Source: Edolisoma coerulescens (taxonomy: Eukaryota; Chordata; Aves; Passeriformes; Campephagidae). From it: a stretch of DNA of 64,000 nucleotides. Position 1 is the stretch's first letter, and every line of letters starts with the position of its first letter. Where the stretch lies: assembly GCA_013397115.1 (NCBI GenBank), contig VWZW01005504.1:1603263-1667262 (forward strand), written 5' to 3'. Below the pieces are notes generated by a model. It searched no databases. It worked only from the letters and a program-made list of their open reading frames with translations, and was not told the DNA's origin. This document shows, piece after piece, positions 24,817 through 34,270 of the stretch. Position numbers and translations under genes: made by a program.

Positions 24817-24850
24817 AATAAAACATGTAAAGCAAAAAAAAAAAAAAAAA
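24817..24850 (+). other. AATAAA followed by a 17-base A run
   Basis: AATAAA at 24817-24822 is followed, after 11 bases, by A x17 (24834-24850), the spacing of an mRNA 3' end with a poly(A) tail. It may be a retrocopy end, an intronic polyadenylation-like site, or a plain A tract. No coding homology is recognised upstream. Confidence 0.3.
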
Positions 24851-27800
24851 GGAAATAAAAAGATAGTACATATGGTCAAGGGTAACAAGTTTGTATAGAC
24901 ACATGGGGCATGACTGCTCAAAAGATTTCAGGAAATCTTTCTTCTTGGTAAGGTTTAATACAGTACTCTCAGGTATAGTTTTAATTCTACATTTTTCTGT
25001 TACTCTATGTCTCCACAATATTTATTTCACTGTGCTTCATTTTTGCTCATTTATTTTAATTCAGTCAGTGCTGATTCACTGTAGATGTTTGATTTAATTA
25101 CTGCTGACTCTTCATTGCTACTTCCCTTCTACTTTTGCATATTAAATTGTGTCCAGTATTTTATAAAAACATATTGCTGCAGAATCCCCAGATCATAATC
25201 AAGAATTATTCCAGTCTAGATGCTCCTCTATCCACCAAAGTTTTATGGTTAATCCATCCTATATGTTAACATATTTTCAAAGTTATTATAGTGTCCAGGT
25301 CTTTTTTATTCATGTGATATCACTAGTTCTTAGACCGACATCAATATCAGAAGAATTAGTAACATCAAATGTGCATTCCTAATAAAGTGTCCCTACCTTT
25401 AAATAACATTAAGTGACTGATCAACATCAACCTTTTCCTCATCCTTTTAAAACTTTTTAGAATCCCTTTCCTACCTCCTATTCTGGCATATCCCCATTAT
25501 TGAGAATTTCAGAATAGCCTATGCCTTTGGGCACCGAGAAACAAGCAAGTTTCATCTAAAATGTACAAAAAATTCTAGTTAGGCGTATTGTGCATACCTT
25601 TACCCAAATACCACAAACCAGCAGAATGAATGTGTGCATAAATGTGGATATCCTTTTGCATGGGTACTGTTGTTTGCAGCCCTCGGGCCTGTGCTTGAAT
25701 ACGATGTATCTATACTTTGTTTCAGATTACTGATGTCCATCAAGACAGATTTCAACCGCTTTGCTTTAGAGACATGGAGCAATCCATATGCATGTGCTTC
25801 TGTGTTTATGTGGGAGACACAAGCCTATAAATCATTCTTCATAAATGACAAATTATGTCCTCTCCACATGTTCCACTCTCTGCCTCTCCTGCCACTCATA
25901 CTCCATTTCCCAAATCTAATCCTTCAAATGTTGTCCTTTCATCTTTGTTCATCCTTGTTCATCTTTGTTTTAAAAGCAACTGATAAAGTCTGGCACTAAA
26001 CCAGACCAAAAGATTTTTTTTTTCCTGGTAAACATTGAGTTGAACCCACTGCCTGGTCTATCTTTAAGGAAGAATATTCACAACCCAATATATTTTTTTT
26101 AGCACAAAAGGAGTATCATGTGCTAGATGAATCAAAATGTACCCGAACTTATGTTTTTAAAGCTCCCATTTAGCCAAAAATACATTTCTGCATGCATTAC
26201 CTACATGTTATGCCATGGTGAGTCCTCTCCACAGAAGCATGAAGGAGAACTGAGTAAGAGCTCATTTGTTTCTCTAGCGAAAAAAGTAGCAAGAAAGAAG
26301 AATCCTATTCAATCACCAAGAGTAGGACTGCAATTAAGATATTTTTGTAGGTATTCTACAAAGTTGTTCAAAATTTGCCCTGAGAAGCAAGGTTTTCCTC
26401 AGAAAAGACTTAAAGATTTCTGATGTAAACCAGCATCCCCCTTAAGGCTATTTTAGTGTTACTTGAAGTTGCTTGTGATTCTATGCATCAGAAACATACT
26501 CCTTCTACATGTAGACATCTACAAGAAACGTTTTAGCACTTCACTTGTACTAAGATAAAAATCATCATATTTCAAAGATTTGCCATTTTGAGGTCAAAAT
26601 CTAGTCTGCAAATTAGGGTTTCTAGATGAAGACTCTATTGAGTCAAAAATGAGCAGGGTACTTGTTTCACCAATGAGATACTTTAATAAAGGCTGATTAG
26701 CAAAAGTGGATGGAAAAATCTAGATGAATATTTCATGTTTTCGCCAATTAATTTTTAGAAAGATGCCATTTCACTTCTGAATTTTTTCCAATTAAATTTT
26801 TTTCTAAATAACACAACTCTTAAAAAAATCAATACTATAACTCTTCAAAACATAAAGGCAGTTCTTGACAAACAAAAATTACTACTAACATTCTTATTAA
26901 AATATGCGGAAAGGTATTTTAATGGAAAAAATGGAGGGCATCAAAAATTCTTTGCAAACCACCCTTCATGTTTTCAGTAATTTTAAGCAGTATTCAAAAA
27001 TTGGGACCAGCTGTAGATTTAACTAAATATATTGAAATTATACTTTCAAAATGCCTCTGAACTTGTGATATAAAAATTTACATATTTTATTTTCCCTTCT
27101 CCCAAAAACATACTTGTGTTGCATTTCAGTGACATACAATATTTTGAGACAAACAAATGGGAGATTATATGTAATCAATTCTAACTTGTCACATGATGTA
27201 CATTACAACATTTACGTTTTTAAGGTAGTTTTCCCTCCATAAGCAACTTTTTCCCTTTCTAACAAATACCAGACAAGACATTGCTGCAATGTGCCAATTG
27301 GGGTGTAACGCTATGAGGAATGATGAAAATAGAATGAAAGAATTTTTAAAAAGGACTGATTTCCCTTCTGTGTGCTGTTGCAGTGGCTCCTTAAATGGAG
27401 CTTTTCAACACTGGTCTCAAATCCATTTGCAGTCTAAGTGGGTCCCTTAATGTGCATTGTAATGTCATTCCATTGCTCCAAGACATTTAAGAGGAGGACT
27501 TCCTAATTTTCCTGAAAAACTATCTCCTAACAGTGTGTCCCAGAGACTGAGCTGGTTTGTGGAGAGCAGCTGAAGCTAGAGATACTGGTGGGTTATCTGT
27601 GATGGACCCAATGGTCACATGGGGCATGTATTGACAGCTTTACTAAAAAATGTATGGCGAGTCATTCTTGAAATAAAGACTGCTACAGATTAGGAAAAGA
27701 GTGTGTACAGTTATACTCATGGCAGGCATAAACATTCAGTGTCACTCAGTAGATACCAGAATGTGATCAGCTATACTTTCCAGTTCTGAGGCTGCGTAAG

Positions 27801-30167
27801 AATTGATCTTAGGTTTTTATTGCAAAATGTTTTAATACTTATTAGCATACTCTGAAATGTTTACAATGTTTACTTAAAATTTCCAGTCATTCTTGAAAAC
27901 TCCTTTTGGTAATATACACAAAGGGGAGATAATCACGGTTGTCAAAGTAATACATAATGATTACTACAAGAAACATTTTCTAGCATCCACCTACCTGTAG
28001 TCAAAATGAATACAAGCCAGATCCCAATATTTTGACCCAAAAGGTAAAAATGATTTATCAACAATTATATAGAAAAGCCTACTCTTATTCTCTGCTCACT
28101 ATAGATGTATATGTAATTTGGTGTTGGGATTTTTTTTCAAATAGATTTCTGTGCTATGATCCAGCTAGCCCTGAACTGCATGGGTGCCCTTTCACTGACT
28201 TTAACTACAGCTAGATTATGCCAGTTTTAAAAGACAAATCTTTTACATGGTTGTTCATGAAATGAATTTTACAATGCTGACTTCCTATACCGATAAATTT
28301 TCCTTAAGTGTAAATTTGAAGATGCAGTACACAAAATTTTCCATAACAGAAATTTTCCATTCTCTTTTATCTTCATTACTGTACTTCCCTATTACAAGGG
28401 AGTAATGGTTTACAGCCTAGTTGCAGTGTTTACTTTAGCTTAATCTAAATACTTGACCCCATTAAATCAATTTCAACTCCTGCCCTTTGCTTTTACTTCA
28501 AATTCAAATGCTAGGTTAGAAATGAGCAAAAACTTGAAAGAAATCTATTTAAAAACAGAAAATAAGCAAGTTAGACCAGAAATAACCTCTACCTCCAGCA
28601 GCACAGATTTACTTGTTTAGTAAACTACACAATACTGCAAATTCAAAGATAGAGCATGACAGCTTTTTTAAACTCATACTAATTATATGCTATCATACCT
28701 AACACCTAAGTCAGATTTTAGGCATCTGAAAGCTACTGATTGACAGGTTTCATTTGAAACTCTAAAAAACTTTAAAAAGAAAGAATCACAGCTAGTAGGT
28801 TGCAGAATGTGCTCTTAGTCACTATCAGGCATGCTCTCCAGTCCCAATGGGAAAATATAGTTCATTGTTAGTTATTTGAAATGTGATGCTTTACAAAAGC
28901 CCTGAGATAAAGACTCTTATGCCAGATAATGTCCCAACAGCAAGAAACCTTCAGGGTTTAGGCTCCTAGGCTTTTACACAGTCCCACATGATAGTTACTT
29001 TTAATAGGCCCACATTAAGGGTAAGGACAGGCTTTCAAGCAGAAATTCTCTTTCCAAATATATATGAGATGGAGGAGACAGTACTTGTGCATGGTGCTCA
29101 TGCTTTCAGTGATCAGCCACATCCCAACTAGCATTTGTGATTATCTACTCAGAGAGAGAGTTTAGGTGGACGTATTTATAGAGGCTCTTCTGTTTGTGAT
29201 TTGTAATTTGTAGGCTCAGTGCCCAAAGCATTCAAAAGCCACTCATAATTACATTTCACATCTAAAACACCTATATTTAAGGGACATTACCAAGGCTATA
29301 AGGTCCGGAGCTAAATATTTAGGCAATGCCAAAATGAAGGTTGCCTCTGCAACATTAATTCAGCCTCCTTATACATATGGATTACAGTAGGACTTCTAAT
29401 TGCATGATGACAGCAATTTTTTACTATCCTACCATTTGCTTCATCAGTGCATGAAGTGGGCAGTGCTCACTTAATGAGCCAGTATTAAATATTTTGCTTT
29501 CTCCTCCTTGAATGCATGGCCCCAAGCCATTTAAATCCTGTTCAGAAGATAGAAATCTTAATTTCCTCATGGGTTTTTCATTGGTGCTTCACTAAAGTAT
29601 ATGAATACTTTACAATATTAATGGATTTATATGTTCACAAAATTCCTACTGAATGAAAATTAAGTTTCTCCCTGTTTGGCACAACTAAGAAATTGAGACA
29701 CAAAGTGATCAAGAGCAAAAAGGAGCTGCTAATTTTGAGTGCCCAAGTCGAGACAAGAAGAAACTGAGCTTTGGAATAGTTGCATCATGTCAAGAGTAAG
29801 CACCACATTATGTGTTCAAAGCACAGCTTCCGCTGATTTCTGCAAATTAATCGACCACTTAAATACTTCCACTACTCAGGTATCACAGCCTCAAAAACAG
29901 CATTCAGGAAAAGTGAGACTGCAGCTATTGAGAAGTTGAGAAAATAATGGGTTTAGTGGCAAAACTAGGAACTTAGAACAAGCAATCTGCAGCAGCAACA
30001 GAGCTATAACCTGTGTCTTTGGGGCACACAAGACAGCAATCTTTTCTTGGTATCATTCAGTGCAGCCCTTAAATTCTGCAGCATGTAGAATATAATGCAA
30101 GGACCTTATAGCAGACAGCCTGTTCTACTACCGGCTACAGATCATCTCTTCCATTGAGTGATTTTCA

Positions 30168-30263
30168 TTCTCTTTTTTTTTTTTTCTTTTTCTACTTCTT
30201 TCTCCCCCTTTCCATTTCTCTGTTCTCCTCCTATTCTCCTCTTCATTTGTTTTTTCTTACCAG
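30168..30263 (+). promoter_or_regulatory. Long polypyrimidine tract and acceptor of PHACTR1 exon
   Basis: About 95 bases are almost entirely T and C (a T run, then CTTTTTCTACTTCTTTCTCC and so on), interrupted by few purines, and end in TTACCAG directly before the exon. This is much longer than the usual 15-30 base tract and would present many U2AF65 and PTB binding sites. PTB-type proteins often regulate exons with such tracts, so regulated inclusion of this frame-preserving exon is possible; that is inference. Confidence 0.75.
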
Positions 30264-30410
30264 CTCGTCGGGCAACTCTTCTCACTGTGCCCACTCTGGT
30301 GACAGCAACTTCTGAGGATGACATAGACCGGAGACCCATCAGAAGGCTCCGGTCTAAGAGTGACACCCCTTACTTGGAAGAAGCTCGGATCTGCTTCAAC
30401 CTTGATAATG
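30264..30410 (+). CDS. PHACTR1: PHACTR1 second coding exon (residues 21-69)
   Basis: This 147-base symmetric exon (phase 1 at both ends) follows a very long pyrimidine tract ending in TTACCAG and ends at AATG|GTAAGA. Joined to the first coding exon it encodes residues 21-69. These begin ARRATLL, continue with the acidic SEDDID block (residues 37-42), the basic RRPIRRLRSK block (43-52) and SKSDTPYLEEAR (51-62), and end FNLDN. The SEDDIDRRPIRR and RSKSDTPYL stretches match PHACTR1 as I know it. Differences from the human protein are concentrated at residues 28-36 and after residue 66. Ser51 and Ser53 both have Arg at -3, a basophilic-kinase or 14-3-3-like context, and Thr55 precedes Pro; any modification is inference. 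The segment precedes the first RPEL motif and contains no RPEL or PP1-binding sequence. Removing the exon would keep the reading frame. The next exon is not in the window. Confidence 0.9.
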
Positions 30411-31589
30411 GTAAGACCACACCTTCCCTAAACAGCATATGATGTTAATTACAGACTTCTTTTTGAGATGCAGATGGACCAGATGGTACCTCCTCATTCA
30501 CAAGTGATGTGGTGGTTTACCAGACATCCAAAGATGCCAAGGCTGTCTAACTACAAGCACCTGCATATGTATGAACAGGGATCATTTTCAAAATTCTCCT
30601 GCAAGTGCGAACTAAAACTTTTTCCCTGTTTTAGCCAGGGTGAGCTAGTGAGATCACACCAAAATAGAATTGATTTGCAAACAAAATACATCTTAACCAT
30701 TCCAGGCATCCAGAAACATGAAAGGTCTTGAGAACATTTATGGAGGGATTACAGCCAACAGCAGACTTCGGCTAAACCCAATGTTACAGCCATTGAAGAA
30801 CATGCAGCACTCCCCAAAACCTCAATAGGACTGATTGACAAACGTGTAACAGAAAGCTCTTGACTCTGCAGGAATGAGTAAGAGAGCCGTCCCTCAAAAT
30901 TCAGACCAACTAGTGTTACTATCACTGCCTTCAGAGTTACTGAGCCCCAGCATTCCTTCCGTGGTCTTTTTTTCTCGTGGAAGTTGATCAAAACAAAAGA
31001 TTTTGGAAGTACTGACAACTCAGTGACTTTAAGCAGAGTGGGTATTTTTTTTAAAAAAGCCCTGAATTAAATGGCATGAGCTAGTGCACTCTTAGGCACA
31101 TATTTTAACTGTCCAACTCTTACTTTAAGTAGTACTTTTGTGCTACCCACTTTTTAAAAATAGCATTTTTAATTATTTATATTACACTAACCAACCGAAA
31201 TTGGAGCCCTAATGTGGCAGGCAGCCTATAAACCACAGGGTAGGAACGTCTACATAAAGAGCTGATTACTAAACAGAGATGCCACAAAACACCGACCCGA
31301 GTTTGCGGCCAGAGAACGGAGTCTCTGGTTTTTGCAGATGGTCACATTTTTCTCAAAGACCTGCCGGAGTGACTTAGGAAGGCGAGCCCCGGGCTTTGAG
31401 TGATGGTCAGTTTCAAACGTTCCGTCCCCCTTGGCATTTTAAACTGCCAAGGTGTGGCACACCATCCCGCTTTACGTAATGGGTTTGCCCAAGGAAAGAG
31501 GACAAGGAGGTGAGGGGATGCACCATTAGACATCCCACCAAGTCCCGATGCAGCTGTGCTGTGAGTTTTGAGACGCCCTGGGCTAGAAG
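30411..31589 (+). other. PHACTR1: Start of the next PHACTR1 intron, before CpG island 1
   Basis: The stretch begins with the GTAAGACC donor. It holds no recognised exon or repeat. Confidence 0.7.
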
Positions 31590-32110
31590 GGAGCAATTCG
31601 GGGCGCCAGGCTTGCTGCGGGGTGGCACCTCTGCCGGCCAGGCCCATCGGCGGCGTGTGGCACCTCAGCCGGGACCTCCCCTGGGGGCGGGAAAGGCGNN
31701 NNNNNNNNNNNNNNNNNNNNNNNNNNNNNNNNNNNNNNNNNNNNNNGGCCGGGGCCACCGCTCCGTCCCCCGCAGCGGAGGCGGGCGGGACTCGGCAGGG
31801 GCAGCGGGCAGGGCCGCCGCGGCCGCTCCCGTCCGCAGATCCTTGACGGGTTTTCCCTGTCTCTCCCCCACCCTCCCTGCGCTCCTTTCTCCCTTTCCCT
31901 CTCTCCNCCGCCAGCGCCTGCGGGCTCCCCGGGCGCCGCCGCCCGGCCCTGCCCAGGTGCCCGCGCCTTCGCACCTCGCCGGCCTCCTCCGGCTCTGGCC
32001 CGCGGAGCGGCTCCCTCTGCCCCGTGCCTCTCACCTGGGTGAGCCGGGAGCCGGCTGCCCTTCTCTGTTCAGCTCCTCGAAGCTTCCCCTCTCCCAGAGC
32101 GCTGCCCTCT
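31590..32110. promoter_or_regulatory. Intragenic CpG island 1, candidate alternative promoter (contains a gap)
   Basis: The region is strongly GC-rich and dense in CpG: about 17 CpGs lie in the roughly 110 bases after the gap, in an otherwise AT-rich window. GGGCGGG-type SP1 sites, GCCGCCGCGGCCGC-like runs and long C-rich tracts are visible. It begins about 1.2 kb downstream of the second PHACTR1 coding exon. A consensus donor CCTGG|GTGAGC at 32038/32039 could end a + strand first exon. PHACTR genes use several promoters giving different N-termini, so an internal promoter for a shorter isoform is plausible, as is an antisense non-coding RNA. A 48-N gap (31699-31746) and a single N (31907) interrupt it. 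I see no TATA box and no coding exon in it. Confidence 0.7.
31699..31746. other. Assembly gap (48 N) inside CpG island 1
   Basis: The gap falls in the GC-richest sequence, as expected for regions poorly read by short-read chemistry. A transcription start or first exon could be partly hidden here. Single-N joins also occur at 4618, 4843 and 31907. Confidence 0.99.
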
Positions 32111-34039
32111 CGCCCTGCAGAGCGTCGTGGCGCATCCCCACAAGGCTTCTGCACTGTCTCTCCTTGCCAGGTTCTGGCGTCCCTCCTGGAGACGCTGCCC
32201 TTGGTGTTTTGCAAGCCTCTCACATGCTCGCTCTTTGCCTTCTTCCCCTGATGGGTTTGTGCCTCAGAAGTGCAAGGAAACTTGTACCTGCGTTGTCCAC
32301 CTAGTTAGTTTCATGAGGTCCCCCGTTGTCTCAGCGTTGCCTTTTGTGACTCTTGATGGGTGTACAGCCTGAGGGTTTCTACCAACACACCTCCAGCTCC
32401 CTGCATTGACCTCCTCCTGCCTTTTATTGGGATGAACCTCCTGCAGTTCTCTACCTGACCTTTCCTTCCCCTTTCTCCACTGCTCTGCCTTCCTCTTTGC
32501 TTCCACTTCCTCTTGACTCCCTTGAGATTTAAGCTGCCCCCTTCAGTTCATCCTGCATGTGATGAAACTATCCTGTTTCTTTCCTACTAGGCCTGTGGTT
32601 TTTCCCTCCTTTCTTGACCTTTCCTTATGACCTCTGTCAACAGCAAACAAACTACACCAGTGGTTAGTTGCTCTCAAAAACAAAAGAAAAGAAAGTTCTT
32701 TCTGCTGATTCTCTGCACCAAACCAGACTTCCTCTGTTTGGGAAGGGGTACAGCGTGAGGGAGGATCTGTAGCCAGCAGTACTGCAGGCTCCCTCATGTC
32801 CCAGCAGTAGCACACAAAATGACCCAACTGTGTATGATTCTTTGATGCTGAGCCTGTGAGCTCACTGCCAGCTGTAAAGGGAAATGAGCTGCCTTGGAGT
32901 TGCTGCTTGCCCTGCTGCAGTGTCTCCCATCCCTCCTCCCTCTTTTCAGCTGGCAGAAAGTTGGAGATGGCAGAGATGCATTTTCTTCTTCATTTGGGGG
33001 TGGAACGGACTCCCCTCCTCCTCCTGTTATCCCTACTGCAATTACACCCTTGGTAATGGCTGATGCGCAGTTTGGTTTCACCACTGGCAGAACAGTTGGT
33101 TACATTGTATGGCGTGTCATTATTTCTCTCTGAGCACGACTTCTAAAAAATTACCAAACCATAGGTAAGTTGGGTGTCATTCCAGGGCACAGGCTGGAAG
33201 ACTGTGCCAGGTGCCAGGTTTCAGCTCTGTAAAGAACTGGAAGTGAAAATGGAAAGAGCATCTCTGTGTGTAAGGTGTAAATAAAAAAAGGCTGTGTATG
33301 GCTATTTTGACTGCTGGAATAACCCTGTGCTGACTTGTGTTCTCTCAGGTAACGTTATGACATGTAGTTATAAATAGATAAACCAGTTAAGAGCAAGGCA
33401 CCTTCAGGTCTCCTGGTGCCTCACATCTCTGTGCTGAGCTAGACATGCTGTCTTTGCTACAAGTCCCAAAAGATGTGCAAGTCTCAAGGTACCTCTTTCC
33501 TGCAACCCACCAAAGAATTTGATAATTACACTTAACTTCTTTCTGTTCCTCCCCTCTCCCTGGCTCTCTATAATTTGGGTCTTTACTTGCAAACCTGGAA
33601 ATGGAATTCCTTAAAAAAGAAATAGTTAAAGGAAACAGTACTGGTGTATCAAGAAATATAAATGAAAAATGTTGTAAGTAGTGCAAGTGTGTATTTTCAT
33701 TAATCCATCTGGCAGTGAGTAGTTTTGCACTCTAAAAAAAAAAAAAAATTGCTTAGCAACCAGTATTGAGTGAGTGAGCCAAAAAGCAAGTGAAACGTGC
33801 CGCTGATACCCACTTCATTTCTGAGCTGTTGGGTTTACTCTTCTGGTTGCTCAGAAAGCACAAACCAAGCTGCCTGCGTTTGAGAACTCTCTAGGCTGAG
33901 GAAAAAGCTACTAGAAAATGTGTTTGGCCACTTTTGCTCCTACCTGATAATGCCGCACAGCTCGGGCTTTCCTTTTGAAACTTCGTGTTTATGAGGTGTT
34001 CTTGCATTTATTTTTTTGGCTCTGGGGGTGCGTGAGGGA
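32111..34039 (+). other. PHACTR1: Intron between the two CpG islands
   Basis: Pyrimidine-rich sequence (32.3-32.6 kb, 32.9-33.05 kb) grades into AT-rich DNA with an A15 run. No exon is supported. Confidence 0.6.
33734..33748 (+). repeat. A15 homopolymer
   Basis: Fifteen consecutive A bases follow GCACTCT. No polyadenylation signal precedes them closely. Confidence 0.95.
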
Positions 34040-34270
34040 AAAGCACCCTATTTCTAAGCCGACCCGGTTTCCATGTGCAGTCTCGTTGCTGGTGTCGCTG
34101 CTGCTGTGCCACGGAGGGTGCCGGGTCGCCCTTGGTGTCCCAGTGCCCTGCAGGCGGAGGGGCCCGACCTCCTCCCGGGAGCCCGGGGCGCTGTCCGCCG
34201 CCCCCGGTGCTGAAGCCGCTCCGCCGAGGGTGGAGGACGCGTGTCCCGCCTTGCCTTGTTCTCCCTGTCT
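34040..34270. promoter_or_regulatory. Intragenic CpG island 2
   Basis: About 230 bases of GC-rich, CpG-dense sequence lie roughly 2 kb downstream of the first island, separated by ordinary AT-rich intron. Features include CCGACCCGG, CCGGGTCGCCC, CCCGGGAGCCCGGGGCGC, CCGCTCCGCCGAGG and GGACGCGTGTCCCGCC. It may be part of the same promoter region, a second alternative first exon, or a methylation-resistant enhancer. Open frames across it are expected from the low stop frequency in GC-rich DNA, and I do not recognise protein homology in any of them. Confidence 0.55.

Larger units (their letters stand above)
19087..30263 (+). other. PHACTR1: PHACTR1 intron between the first and second coding exons (11,177 bp, phase 1)
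   Basis: It is bounded by GTAAGA at 19087 and CCAG at 30263. It holds one small CR1 tail, the AATAAA/A17 site at 24.8 kb and AT-rich sequence from about 26.5 to 29.7 kb. Open frames at 20818-21258 and 24168-24638 are of chance length. In human, the PHACTR1 intron at this general position is known for regulatory variants acting on vascular genes; no orthologous enhancer can be assigned by eye. Confidence 0.75.

Noticed and set aside
31342..32223. A 293-codon minus-strand open frame across CpG island 1
   Set aside because: It includes 48 Ns read as open codons and lies in GC-rich DNA with few stops. An equally long frame exists on the + strand (31510-32304), and neither shows a recognisable domain.
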